From Cytophagales bacterium (GTDB lineage: Bacteria; Bacteroidota; Bacteroidia; Cytophagales; Cyclobacteriaceae): a DNA stretch of 56,379 nt. The position numbers and the translations under genes are program-made. Numbering within the stretch: the first letter of the stretch is position 1; each line of letters opens with the position of its first letter. Under the pieces are notes generated by a model. The model had not been told where the DNA came from, made no database searches, and saw nothing but the letters and a program-made list of their open reading frames with translations. The stretch is taken from contig WGNT01000088.1 in the NCBI GenBank assembly GCA_016124425.1, positions 1 through 56,379 of the forward strand, written 5' to 3'. This document shows, piece by piece, positions 26,458 to 36,088 of the stretch.

Positions 26458-27939
26458 ATGTCACGATCTACCAAGGAACCTACGATTCTTGAAGCACTTT
26501 TTCCAATTTTATTTTTGGTGATACTTTTGGCAGTCAACATTAACATATTTGCAACGGATGGGCTGAGCGGGTCTAATCAGATTGTGTTGCTTCTCGCTGC
26601 TGCGGTTGCCGGACTTATAGCCGTATTTCGGTTGGGATTTTCTTGGGCGACGATACAGGACGGGATGATAAACAGTATTTCCGCAGCTATGTCCTCGATC
26701 TTAATTTTGTTATTGATCGGATCATTGGCAGGGACGTGGATGTTGAGCGGTATCGTACCTGCTATGATCTACTACGGTCTTCAGGTATTAAATCCAACGA
26801 TCTTCTTGCTTGCTGCATGTGTGGTAAGTGCCATTGTATCGGTTGCCACCGGGAGTAGCTGGACTACAGTCGCGACAGTTGGTGTTGCTTTATTAGGGAT
26901 AGGGAAAGCACTGGGTTTTGAGGACGGCATCATTGGTGGAGCGATTATTTCCGGGGCTTACTTCGGGGATAAAATGTCGCCCTTATCCGATACTACTAAT
27001 CTCGCACCGGCTATGGCGGGAACGGACTTGTTCACCCACATCCGCCATATGACGATAACGACATTTCCAACCATGTTTATCACCTTGGTAATATTCGGGA
27101 GTATCGGTTTTTTCCGTGGCGCGGAAGGTTCGGTGGGCCAAGTATCTGAAATATCCGAAGTCATCTTAGAGCGCTTTAATATATCCGGCTGGCTATTTGT
27201 CGTTCCTCTGCTTGTGCTGGTGTTGATTATGAAAAAAGCACCCGCTATTCCTACGCTATTGGCTGGTGCTCTTCTTGGCGGTATTTGGGCGATAGTATTC
27301 CAGCCGGAAATCATACAGAGTCTGGCTTGGAACCCTGAGGATAGTTTCGCAGTTAATTCATTTCAGGTGGTAATGACATCGCTTTATGGCAATACCACTA
27401 TAGTTACCTCCAACGACATCGTCAATGAACTTCTCATTACAGGTGGCATGTTTGGCATGTTGAATACGGTTTGGCTCATTATATGTGCCATGGTTTTTGG
27501 AGGAATAATGGAGGTGAGCGGAATGTTACGCATACTTGCTGAAGCAGTCATGAGGAAAGTAACTTCTGTGGGTTCTCTTATTGCGGCTACGGCGGGAACA
27601 GGTGTGTTTTTCAACCTTACTACCTCCGATCAGTATCTGGCCATCTTGGTTCCCGGAAGAATGTATGCTGATATTTACAAAAAAAAGGGATTAAAAGGAG
27701 AAAATCTCAGCAGAACGCTCGAAGATAGCGCCACCGTGACATCTGTACTGGTGCCATGGAATACCTGTGGTGCTACCCAAGCTTCTGTGTTAGGCGTGGC
27801 AACCCTGACCTATGCTCCCTACTGTTTTTTCAATATAATTAGCCCTTTTATGACTATTTTATTCGGATACCTAAAAATAGGGATCAACTATTATTCAACT
27901 AGCGAGGTGCGGGCAATTGAAGAGGAAAAAGTGTTATGA
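26458..27939 (+). CDS. nhaC: Na+/H+ antiporter NhaC
   Basis: Inner-membrane sodium/proton exchanger. The 493 residues contain about 11-12 hydrophobic segments. Typical NhaC blocks are SVATGSSWTTVATVGVAL, IISGAYFGDKMSPLSDTTN (residues 162-181) and, near the end, LEDSATVTSVLVPWNTCGA with SDQYLAILVPGRMY. Export of Na+ fits a marine or saline lifestyle, together with the sodium symporter elsewhere in the window. Its stop codon overlaps the start of the downstream exonuclease gene (ATGA). Confidence 0.95.
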   Translation: MSRSTKEPTILEALFPILFLVILLAVNINIFATDGLSGSNQIVLLLAAAVAGLIAVFRLGFSWATIQDGMINSISAAMSSILILLLIGSLAGTWMLSGIVPAMIYYGLQVLNPTIFLLAACVVSAIVSVATGSSWTTVATVGVALLGIGKALGFEDGIIGGAIISGAYFGDKMSPLSDTTNLAPAMAGTDLFTHIRHMTITTFPTMFITLVIFGSIGFFRGAEGSVGQVSEISEVILERFNISGWLFVVPLLVLVLIMKKAPAIPTLLAGALLGGIWAIVFQPEIIQSLAWNPEDSFAVNSFQVVMTSLYGNTTIVTSNDIVNELLITGGMFGMLNTVWLIICAMVFGGIMEVSGMLRILAEAVMRKVTSVGSLIAATAGTGVFFNLTTSDQYLAILVPGRMYADIYKKKGLKGENLSRTLEDSATVTSVLVPWNTCGATQASVLGVATLTYAPYCFFNIISPFMTILFGYLKIGINYYSTSEVRAIEEEKVL

Positions 27940-28538
27940 TACCGCTTAAAATCACAAAAGAAGAAGTTAATGGCCTTGAATTGGGGGCATTTGGGGGAGA
28001 GATTATCCTCATCGACGGGACAGACGGACTCCGGGATATGTACATGGACCTCGGTTCAAAAAGGTTTCTCGGTTTTGATACGGAAACAAGGCCTGCTTTT
28101 CGAAGGGGAGTTTCCTACGATGTTGCCTTAATTCAGCTGTCGACCTCAGATACGGCTTATCTTATACGGATCAATAAGGCAGGTTTTCCAAGGGAAGTAA
28201 AACGTTTACTTGAAAACCCTGATATAGTTAAAATCGGGGCTGCCGTTCGGGATGATTTAAAAGGATTAAAAAAATTGTCTCCTACTTTTAATCCTAAGGG
28301 ATTCTTTGACTTAAATGAAGAGTTGAAAAAGGTAGGATTTCTTAATGTGGGGGTGAGGAATCTAAGCGCAATGGTCTTGGGAATCCGTATTTCTAAATCA
28401 GAGCAAGTGTCTAACTGGGAGTCTGATCAACTTACCGAAAAGCAGCTGCTGTATGCAGCTACGGACGCTTGGGCATGCCTTGAAATATTTTTGAGGCTAT
28501 ATAAAGAAGGTAATCTTGATCCTTTGTTTTCAACTTAG
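27936..28538 (+). CDS. DEDDy 3'-5' exonuclease (RNase D/Werner-like)
   Basis: Single-domain exonuclease of the DnaQ superfamily, acting on RNA or DNA ends; cytosolic. The metal-binding residues are D48 and E50 in GFDTE, D106 in AAVRDDLKGL, and the Y173-xxx-D177 pair in LLYAATDAWACLEIF, which define the DEDDy subtype. At 200 residues it lacks the HRDC domains of true RNase D. It starts within the nhaC stop codon (4-bp overlap) and so is probably translated from the same message, though no functional link to sodium export is known. Confidence 0.9.
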   Translation: MIPLKITKEEVNGLELGAFGGEIILIDGTDGLRDMYMDLGSKRFLGFDTETRPAFRRGVSYDVALIQLSTSDTAYLIRINKAGFPREVKRLLENPDIVKIGAAVRDDLKGLKKLSPTFNPKGFFDLNEELKKVGFLNVGVRNLSAMVLGIRISKSEQVSNWESDQLTEKQLLYAATDAWACLEIFLRLYKEGNLDPLFST

Positions 28539-28552
28539 TATAAGCGATTAGG

Positions 28553-29170
28553 TCAGGAAATTTCCCCCGGGTTTTTCATTACTAAAGAAGGAATTTTCCC
28601 CAGTTGAAATAACAGCTCTTCAGTGAGCGATCTTCTACAGTGCATCTTCATTTCACAGGCTGAATCAAACTTTTGTGACATAATTTCAGCGTCAAATGTT
28701 GCTAGCACCCTCATTACCTCATTTGTTTGTTCGTATTTGTAAGAAAAACATATCTCAGTAGAAATCGTTTTTTCCACGATTTCGTTAGCCGCAATGGCTT
28801 CGAATGCCGCTATTTTGTAGGCTTTTTTTAATCCCCCAACCCCGAGCTTGGTGCCTCCAAAGTACCGAATTACCACGATAAGCACATTTGTCAATCCATG
28901 TGAATTGATTTGGCCCAGAATAGTGACGCCGGCAGAGTGGCTGGGTTCACCTGCGTCACTCACCCGGTATAGGATATTGGTGGTTCCTATTGCAAATGCA
29001 TAGCAATGATGCTGCGCATCTGCGTATTTTTTCTTTAACTCCTGCAGTAGCAATTTGACATCTTCTTCTTCGTTGACAGGAAAGGCAAACGATATGAATT
29101 TACTACCTTTCTCTTTATAATATCCTTCAGATACTTTCGCGAAAGTCATCAATTTATCATCCATTTTCAT
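28553..29170 (-). CDS. YigZ/IMPACT family protein
   Basis: Conserved cytosolic protein of the UPF0029/IMPACT family; the eukaryotic relative modulates the Gcn2 stress kinase, while the bacterial role is unsettled. The N-terminal domain has GSKFISFAFPV, the signature HHCYAFAIG and GEPSHSAGVTILGQI, then VIVVIRYFGGTKLGVGGL. The last ~70 residues form the DUF1949-like ferredoxin-fold domain. 205 residues is typical. It is convergent with the exonuclease gene (14 bp gap). Confidence 0.93.
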   Translation of the reverse strand: MKMDDKLMTFAKVSEGYYKEKGSKFISFAFPVNEEEDVKLLLQELKKKYADAQHHCYAFAIGTTNILYRVSDAGEPSHSAGVTILGQINSHGLTNVLIVVIRYFGGTKLGVGGLKKAYKIAAFEAIAANEIVEKTISTEICFSYKYEQTNEVMRVLATFDAEIMSQKFDSACEMKMHCRRSLTEELLFQLGKIPSLVMKNPGEIS

Positions 29171-29341
29171 AAATTTGCTCCATATGGTGTCTACTCAATA
29201 TGATTTGTAACATTACAAGTAACTGCAATTTTAAAAGGATTCCACTCTTTGGACTGAAAATAATCTAATCACCCAAGAAACAGGTTGATGGCTTTGCGGG
29301 CATCACATGTATCTTTTACAACCTGAATAAGCCACCTTCCC

Positions 29342-30295
29342 ATGTCACCCACTCCGCTGGTTTCCGTCATCTGTACTTGTTTTAACCACGAGAAATATGT
29401 TTTTGGTGCTCTTAACAGTGTGCTAAATCAGACCCATCCCCGCGTAGAGCTTTTCATTATAGATAACGGAAGCAATGACAAATCCGTGGAAGTCATCCAA
29501 AACTGGATTTGGCTACATGATTACCCAAACCATGTCCGAGTACGCTACCATAGCGAATCTTTAAATTATTGCAAGGTATTTAACGAAGCTCTTCAAGAAT
29601 GTAATGGAACGTTTGTCGTAGACCTCGCGGCAGATGATCTGTTGTATCCACACCATATAGCGACTGCCGTGGCGCACTTGGAGGAACAGCAAGGAAATGT
29701 CTATTTCTCGAATGCGAAGTTGGTGGATGAAGGGGGACGGGCACATTTTTTCTATCCTCTTGATCGCGATGGGACACTTAAGAAATCCGTTAGGCAAGGG
29801 GATATTTATCATGAGCTCGTTGAGCGACACAGTGTTTGCGCCGCTACCCTTGTATTCAGAACAAATGTATTGCGAAAGGAAAATGGGTATGATGAAGCAC
29901 TTACCTATGAAGATTTTGACATCCTGATCCGCTTGAGTAGAAAGTACCCGTTTATATTTGGAAATACAGTTGGAATCGAGAAGCGAATATTACGGAATTC
30001 CTTTTCAGCTATGCAGTACCGACCTAAAAATTCGATTATGCTGCCGTCTACCTTGGTAGTTCTTAAGAAAATTAAAAAAATGAACAGGACTTACCAAGAA
30101 GATGTAGCGCTAAAGAATCGTTCTTTTCATGAACTTAAACACGCATTGGCATCCGCCAATTTTCTCATTGCCGGAAGGTTGCTTTCCTTTTTAGATGGTT
30201 TGGGAAGGAAACCCATGAAATTTTGGTTTTACTGGGCTTGGTGGCGACTCAAGCTGGACATATCCTCGCTTTATCAACGCTATACCAAACGTTAA
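29342..30295 (+). CDS. Glycosyltransferase family 2
   Basis: Inverting sugar transferase using nucleotide-sugars, probably cytosolic or membrane-associated and building surface glycans. The GT-A start is clear: VSVICTCFNHEKYVFGALNSV with FIIDNGSNDKS (nucleotide binding). An acidic metal site AADDLLYP lies near residue 97, and TYEDFDILIRLS near residue 195 contributes the catalytic acidic region. 317 residues, no membrane helix. It is not part of a polysaccharide cluster here, so the acceptor is unknown. Its stop codon overlaps that of the convergent M16-like gene by 4 bp. Confidence 0.9.
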   Translation: MSPTPLVSVICTCFNHEKYVFGALNSVLNQTHPRVELFIIDNGSNDKSVEVIQNWIWLHDYPNHVRVRYHSESLNYCKVFNEALQECNGTFVVDLAADDLLYPHHIATAVAHLEEQQGNVYFSNAKLVDEGGRAHFFYPLDRDGTLKKSVRQGDIYHELVERHSVCAATLVFRTNVLRKENGYDEALTYEDFDILIRLSRKYPFIFGNTVGIEKRILRNSFSAMQYRPKNSIMLPSTLVVLKKIKKMNRTYQEDVALKNRSFHELKHALASANFLIAGRLLSFLDGLGRKPMKFWFYWAWWRLKLDISSLYQRYTKR

Positions 30296-31563
30296 GCCCC
30301 AACAATAATCTCTCGAATGCTGTCCTCGTTAAAGTACTTCTCACCAATCGCTTGGATTGCGCTTGGATCAAAATTTTTGATAAACTGCAACTGGTTTTCA
30401 TAATAATCATACCCTAGTCCCTGCAAATGTATTTTTTTAAACCGGCCCATTAGGTCAAATGGATTGCTGAACTGCGAAAGGAAATGGCCAATCATGTAAT
30501 TCCGGACCGTTTCCAATTCTTCCTTTCCTAGCGGACTTTGCGTTAGCAACTTGAGCTCTTTATACACCTCAATTAAGGTCGCCTCTGCAAACCCCTTTTT
30601 GATGTCAGCCAAAACCATCCAATAATCCGTCGAACTTAAGCTCCCCAAATAGCTCGATATACCATAGGTGTACCCCTTCTCCTCCCTGATATTTTTGATT
30701 AACCTACTCCCGAAATAGCCGCCAAGCGCTGTGTTAAAAACCGTAAGCGCATGGTAGTCCGGGTGTGATTTTGGTATAAGTATTTGGCCCATCCGAATAC
30801 TAGACTGCAGGGACGCCGGTCTTTCTTCATAGATTCTTTTGTCCGGGACCGGCTGGAAAATCCCCGAATTTCCACTATTTCCTTCGAAAGGCAGGCTGTC
30901 AAATTGAGTTTCTATATCCTGCATTTCCCTGTCAGAGAGGTTTCCTGTGACGAAGAGCTCCGGAAGTACACGGAAGCTGCCGTGGTAATAAGCTAAAATA
31001 TTATCCCGCAAAACTAAGTCTACGTGGGCTTCCTCCGATACATAGCCGAAAGGATGAAGTGCTCCGAATAGCGCTTTTCGGACTAGTTGGTTTGCCCGGG
31101 CTCCCGTTTGCTCCTGTTGGATAGCTATGGTGAGTTTTTTTTGAGATTTTCGCTTACTCAACTCTTTCTCCGGAAATGTGGCTTCCGTGAAAAGGGACCG
31201 AAATACCGGCAAAACCTCCCGAAAGTGTTTCTTAGTGGTCAACAGCGAAAGCCCCTGCTGTTCGTAACCCGAGACCACCTCTACCTCTGTCGCATAGTAG
31301 TCAAAAAAATCATCCAATGCATCAGAACTGAGGTCGTGTGTTCCCTCGAGAAGCATGTTTAGTGTGAAAAAGGGGATTAATCCTTCTTCGGGAACGTAGT
31401 TCGCCCTGTTGATGGGCATAATCACCTCCAACTTTACCACATCAAGGTGGGGCGTCGGAATAAAGTAAAGTGATACGCCGTTTTTTAATGTACGCTTAGT
31501 CGGCTCGGTAAGTAGTACCTGTTCGGGAATTTTAAATCCCGGAGGCATTGAACGATCTACCAT
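30292..31563 (-). CDS. M16-family (insulinase-like) protein lacking the zinc-binding motif
   Basis: Homologue of M16 zinc peptidases, which work as clamshells of one catalytic and one non-catalytic half. Here the HxxEH site is replaced: the segment IPFFTLNMLLEGTHDLSSDAL has Phe, Leu and Asn where His, Glu and His should be. The C-terminal half keeps the substrate-binding R/Y region (NIREEKGYTYGISSYLGS). It is therefore a subunit-B-like, probably inactive protein. 423 residues, no signal peptide. Its ATG overlaps the porV stop codon by one base, so it belongs to the pssA-porU-porV operon. A catalytic partner is not in this window. Confidence 0.88.
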   Translation of the reverse strand: MVDRSMPPGFKIPEQVLLTEPTKRTLKNGVSLYFIPTPHLDVVKLEVIMPINRANYVPEEGLIPFFTLNMLLEGTHDLSSDALDDFFDYYATEVEVVSGYEQQGLSLLTTKKHFREVLPVFRSLFTEATFPEKELSKRKSQKKLTIAIQQEQTGARANQLVRKALFGALHPFGYVSEEAHVDLVLRDNILAYYHGSFRVLPELFVTGNLSDREMQDIETQFDSLPFEGNSGNSGIFQPVPDKRIYEERPASLQSSIRMGQILIPKSHPDYHALTVFNTALGGYFGSRLIKNIREEKGYTYGISSYLGSLSSTDYWMVLADIKKGFAEATLIEVYKELKLLTQSPLGKEELETVRNYMIGHFLSQFSNPFDLMGRFKKIHLQGLGYDYYENQLQFIKNFDPSAIQAIGEKYFNEDSIREIIVGA

Positions 31564-32786
31564 TATTTAGTGATGTTGTAGGCAAGGGAAATCCGAAGCG
31601 TCTCTCCCATGGGGTGGTTTTGCACCTGGGGGACTAAATAGGAAAAATCTAAACCAAGACGGTCCTGTATCTTGAATCCTACTCCCATCGTAAAGAATCT
31701 ACGGCCCCCCTTTCGTGGGTTTTCGTAAAAATAACCTGCTCTAACGGCAAATTTGCTCTGATAATCGTATTCGACGCCAAAAGAAATCATTAATTCATCA
31801 AGTTCCTCTCTAAACCTTCCTGGCGTGGGTGCATCGGCAAAGGATCCAAACATACCGCTTAATAAGGGACGGGTAGGGTCTGCTCCAGAAAGGATACTTG
31901 GTCGGTTTGTTGTAGGATCGATGATGATCTGTCCGTTTTCATTCTCTTCATAAATTGGCGGTGTAGGTACCATCAATTTGTTGATATCCAAAGCGAAAGT
32001 GATGTTGTTGAAATTATCCATTGGGAGCTTTAGGGCTGTTCCGAAGCGGAAATTTGTCGGTAAGTAATCCAGGTCGTCGGCACTATTATAGGTGATTTTG
32101 GGGCCAATATTTGAAATATGGGCGCCCCAGGACCATACAGCCTCTTTACCGGAGACCAAGACATCGGTCTTATAATAAACGCCTACATCTGTACCAACGC
32201 TTACACCGGGCCTACTTTCATTACCGCCGGCTGAAGAAATGTTACCGGAGAGATTTGAATGTATAAACCGCGCTGAAATCCCCAATCCAAGTTTATCGGA
32301 AAGCTTTCTTGAGTAGGTACCTCCTATGGCTATGTCCCTAGGGTTAAAATCGCCTAGCGAATTTCCCGAAAGGTCAGTTAGCTGTATGGATCCCATATCA
32401 AAATACCTAAGGTCAATTCCAAAGGCAGATACATTGTCTATCCGCTTGAAGCCGGTCAAATAATTGACCGACATATCGTTCACCAATCTACCTAACCAAG
32501 GGGAATATGAAAACGAAACGCCCATATCCTCTTCTATAAAGGCGAGTTTCCCGGCATTCCAGTGGGCGGAATTCCCGTCTGCTGAGGTGGCTACCCCCGC
32601 ATCACCCATCCCCGAATGCCGGCTATCCGGCGCAAAATTGAGGAACGGTACAGCAGTAGTGATTACGCGGCGGTTCGGATCCTGACCATAAAGGGTAACG
32701 GAGTTTTGGGCGGATGTGGACGTATACCACAAAGACATGATAACGAAAAAAAATAGCTGCTTCATTATGTTAGTTGATGTTTTCAT
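31563..32786 (-). CDS. porV: Type IX secretion system outer-membrane protein PorV (LptO)
   Basis: Outer-membrane barrel of the FadL-like fold that binds the SprA channel, collects cargo through its C-terminal signal and delivers it to the PorU sortase. A signal sequence (LFFFVIMSLWYTSTSAQ) precedes a mature part starting TLYGQDPNRRVITTAVPFL, followed by the typical DSRHSGMGDAGVATSADGNSAHWN. The end (LGLDFSYLVPQ...GETLRISLAYN) is strand-rich. The ATG at 32786 overlaps the porU stop (ATGA), favouring that start; an ATG seven codons later is also possible. 407 residues matches known PorV. Confidence 0.95.
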   Translation of the reverse strand: MKTSTNIMKQLFFFVIMSLWYTSTSAQNSVTLYGQDPNRRVITTAVPFLNFAPDSRHSGMGDAGVATSADGNSAHWNAGKLAFIEEDMGVSFSYSPWLGRLVNDMSVNYLTGFKRIDNVSAFGIDLRYFDMGSIQLTDLSGNSLGDFNPRDIAIGGTYSRKLSDKLGLGISARFIHSNLSGNISSAGGNESRPGVSVGTDVGVYYKTDVLVSGKEAVWSWGAHISNIGPKITYNSADDLDYLPTNFRFGTALKLPMDNFNNITFALDINKLMVPTPPIYEENENGQIIIDPTTNRPSILSGADPTRPLLSGMFGSFADAPTPGRFREELDELMISFGVEYDYQSKFAVRAGYFYENPRKGGRRFFTMGVGFKIQDRLGLDFSYLVPQVQNHPMGETLRISLAYNITK

Positions 32787-35700
32787 CGAATAATAATTTT
32801 TCCTCCCATCTGATCTTTGGCTCCATCCTCCTCAGAAAGAAGTTCTAAATGGTAAATATACGTTCCTTTTACTGGATATTTTGTTTTGTCTTGTAAAAAA
32901 ATCCAGTCCAATCCCCGAATGGAAGGTTGGGCATTTGGGAAACGGTTTTCCGTTGAAAATATTTCACGACCGCTGACGGAATAGACCGTTAATTTAACAA
33001 AGATATTCTCTCCAGCTCTGTTATGGGTAACTGTAAAGCTGCTTTGATTGATCGCCGGGTTAGGATAGGCCGTTAGGGAGAGAATACGAAGTTCTTCAGA
33101 GCCCGCAACTTCTATGTTTTTCGCAAATACAGATCGGTTACCTTGGTTATCGAACGCTATTACCTGAACACTGTTTATACCTTCCCTAAGTTCGGTTAAT
33201 GTTACTTTTACATAGCCCGACTGGTAGGTTCCACTTACTGCCCTGAATAGGTCGTTCAAGGTGATTTCTTCTCCTTCATTTACCTTGAACCGAAGGTTTT
33301 GACCGATGTTTGTGGGTGAAATGTTGATACCGGAGGCGTCGTTGAATGTAAGTATGACGGGCAGCCTAACGGAAGAATGTACCGAAGCCAAAGGTGTGCT
33401 GTCACTTGCATAAATGCCAATCTCCGGTCCAGTAGTATCAGAAAGGGGATCGGCATAACTCCCTCCTATGGGGACTTTACTTGCTCCCAACGCTTCCTTT
33501 GCGAGCTTAGGATCAGTGGCGAAAACCCGGAATATGCCTTCGCCAATAGCATAGTCTATGTTTTTCCCTACGATCATTTCACCCTCGAATTTCCCGTCCT
33601 TTACCTTCCCCGAGCCCCGATGAATAAACATGTTTGTTTGCAGAAAATTGGTCTGTATACTCTCATCTCCCAGCGTCTCCAAAAAAGTTGGTTTGTCAAA
33701 AAGACTAACTGCATAATCACCGTTAAAACTGGGGATTAGTGCTCCGGTATTCGGATCCGTAATTTCTCCCGAATACCGTATTCGTTGTAAGGCCTGCAAC
33801 GTATCCACGCTGACTTCCGTTTGTATGTCGGTGAACAATTGGTTGCCGAGTCCATACTCAGGAAGGTTGAGCGTAAGAGAAGGGTCCCCAAGCAAACTGA
33901 AATTCCTGTTCAGAGGACCGTTAAGGCTGTTGTTTTTCGTAATCCGAAAGATTTCGCCCAAGGTGAGGTAGTTCCCGTCTCTACGTAGTAAGGCGGCTTC
34001 AAAGAATGCTTTGTTTAACTCAAAGTTAATGCTGCTAAAAACCGGCCTGCCGGTTGTGAGTAGTGCAATCGCGCCTTTGCGCCTTCCAAAAAGCAACTCT
34101 TCTGCACCAGATCGGATAAAGGGGCTGTCATGTCTGCCGAATTCACAGGTAGCGGTCACGAAAAGGGCGAGTCTGTCATTTTCTTGCCAGTCTGCCAAAT
34201 CGGCGCTTACCCACAACCGCTCCGCGGCAAGGGTGGTTTCGTTACCGTGACCTATATAATTGATGATTAGTCCCCCTTTGGCCACCCACTCCGCGATACC
34301 TTCCTTGACACTTGGGCTCAGTTGGGAATTTCCGGTGTTGATCTGTTCGTAATGATCTAGATACAGCTTATCGAGGGTGAATTCAGGATGCTGTTTTTGC
34401 AAAAATGCGGCATGGGTTTCCGCATCTCGAAGGTGAATGTTATTGTCCCCATCGTCTGCAAGAAGCATGATTCGGCTTTTCCACTCGCCTTTTGTGTTGG
34501 CCGTCGTTGCGTACCGAATTATTTTATCTACAGCCTCAGTTGCCTCCCGCACATTTACTGCCGGGATTCGGCCGATACCGATTTGCAGTTGGTGATCTCC
34601 GGCGTTATTTTCATCCCACTCGCCATCCCCGATCGCTAAGAATCCAAAATAGTCGTCTGAACTATAACTCGTTAGTGGGTTTAGGCTGCTTCTTGAACTA
34701 TAGGTTGGGATGAGGTTTGGCTGTCCCTGTGTTATGTGTTTGTAGTCATAGGTCCCTTTGCCAAAAAAGAGCACATTGTTAAGTACCTTACCTTGATGGA
34801 ATTGGTCGGCAAAGTAGTTCCTGAATGCGGTAATATCCCGCGAACCATATCCGTGGGCATCGTAAAGTTGTGGAGGCGTGACTACCAACGTGGACATTCC
34901 CCTGTTTCGCTTGAACGCCGCCAAGCGATTTGCCTGTTGTAGAAAAGCCGGTGAAGATACTATTATAAATTCAGGATAATTACTTAGCGCTTTAAGGCCA
35001 ATATCCGCTACCGTGGGATCGTCTATTGAAGGGATTTGCGTCGGATCAAACAACGCAACTTTCCATGTGTCTGCTTTTAGCCACTTTGTTTGGGTCTTAT
35101 CCAAGGGGTTATGGCTATTGCTTACATCCCATACCTGAACGGTAGAGGGAAGAGAAAGCATGGTTTCGGATTGAGATCCGGGATAGCGATACAGGACTTG
35201 GTTCCGCAGCATCTCCACATCGGATGGAATACCAACAATGGCGTGTTTTAGATACCCCGTAGCATTTCTGTCGGCACTGGAGAAATTAAAAGTTAGGGAA
35301 ACGTTACTCGTATTGCTGGTAGTAGGAGAGAAGATGAAACTTCCTTCGCGGCCTTTGATTCCATAGGTGCTGTTAGGGATGGATGCAAGTATAAGGGATG
35401 CGGAAGGGTTTTGATCCACCGTAAGTTCGAATGTGCAATCGCTCAGCGACTGAGCCATTACTTCAACATTCACATACGAGCGGCCAACTGAGAATCCTGC
35501 TGGTTTTTTTATGGAGATGGAGAATTGCTGTCCACCCAAAACACGGTGGCCATACCAATTTCTTCCGGACCCTAGCAAGTTAGTTGTTTCCTGCTTATAG
35601 GACTGCATCATCAACCAGGGCTCTTCATCCGTCGGTTTTTCGTGCGTCTCAGTTGATGCTGTGGGTTCAGGAGTAATCCTTAACGGATTTTGATGATTTC

Positions 35701-36088
35701 CCTGGATAAGGTAGTAAATTGTATCCGTATAGGTATGTGGTCTAAAGATATAGTTATCGTCAGTAGGAACAATTTGATCAGCCGTAGAGAGAAAGACAAA
35801 CAAATCACCGTTCAACTCCATGGCCGGAAGCTCCTTCCAATCCATAAAAGATGTATCTAATTTTTGATCAAGCATACCGGGCTGACCGAAAATACCGATT
35901 CCTGAGATCCCTCCCAATCCCCAAGTAGATGCCTGCGCAGCTGTTATTTTATAAACCCCTTCCTCTGTAACTGGAAACTTCAGTGTTGGAGATTGGGCAA
36001 CGACTGCAAAAGATAGCCCAAGCCAGAGGCATCCAATCAAAAGCCAAGTGTTATGTGGGACTTCCATTGTCGGCAAATGCGTTGTCAA
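32783..36088 (-). CDS. porU: Type IX secretion system sortase PorU
   Basis: Gingipain-like (C25) cysteine protease on the cell surface that removes the C-terminal signal of T9SS cargo and attaches the cargo to A-LPS-type lipid. A hydrophobic signal segment (residues 14-31) ends at VVAQ. The N-terminal beta-rich part precedes the catalytic domain with H614 in YIGHGNETTLA and C648 in VTATCEFGRHDSP. The C-terminus (AYPNPAINQSSFTVTH, VYSVSGREIF, GGKIIIR) is itself a sorting-type domain, which PorU keeps. Start at 36088 or 36067; either overlaps pssA. 1101 residues fits. Confidence 0.95.
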   Translation of the reverse strand: MTTHLPTMEVPHNTWLLIGCLWLGLSFAVVAQSPTLKFPVTEEGVYKITAAQASTWGLGGISGIGIFGQPGMLDQKLDTSFMDWKELPAMELNGDLFVFLSTADQIVPTDDNYIFRPHTYTDTIYYLIQGNHQNPLRITPEPTASTETHEKPTDEEPWLMMQSYKQETTNLLGSGRNWYGHRVLGGQQFSISIKKPAGFSVGRSYVNVEVMAQSLSDCTFELTVDQNPSASLILASIPNSTYGIKGREGSFIFSPTTSNTSNVSLTFNFSSADRNATGYLKHAIVGIPSDVEMLRNQVLYRYPGSQSETMLSLPSTVQVWDVSNSHNPLDKTQTKWLKADTWKVALFDPTQIPSIDDPTVADIGLKALSNYPEFIIVSSPAFLQQANRLAAFKRNRGMSTLVVTPPQLYDAHGYGSRDITAFRNYFADQFHQGKVLNNVLFFGKGTYDYKHITQGQPNLIPTYSSRSSLNPLTSYSSDDYFGFLAIGDGEWDENNAGDHQLQIGIGRIPAVNVREATEAVDKIIRYATTANTKGEWKSRIMLLADDGDNNIHLRDAETHAAFLQKQHPEFTLDKLYLDHYEQINTGNSQLSPSVKEGIAEWVAKGGLIINYIGHGNETTLAAERLWVSADLADWQENDRLALFVTATCEFGRHDSPFIRSGAEELLFGRRKGAIALLTTGRPVFSSINFELNKAFFEAALLRRDGNYLTLGEIFRITKNNSLNGPLNRNFSLLGDPSLTLNLPEYGLGNQLFTDIQTEVSVDTLQALQRIRYSGEITDPNTGALIPSFNGDYAVSLFDKPTFLETLGDESIQTNFLQTNMFIHRGSGKVKDGKFEGEMIVGKNIDYAIGEGIFRVFATDPKLAKEALGASKVPIGGSYADPLSDTTGPEIGIYASDSTPLASVHSSVRLPVILTFNDASGINISPTNIGQNLRFKVNEGEEITLNDLFRAVSGTYQSGYVKVTLTELREGINSVQVIAFDNQGNRSVFAKNIEVAGSEELRILSLTAYPNPAINQSSFTVTHNRAGENIFVKLTVYSVSGREIFSTENRFPNAQPSIRGLDWIFLQDKTKYPVKGTYIYHLELLSEEDGAKDQMGGKIIIR

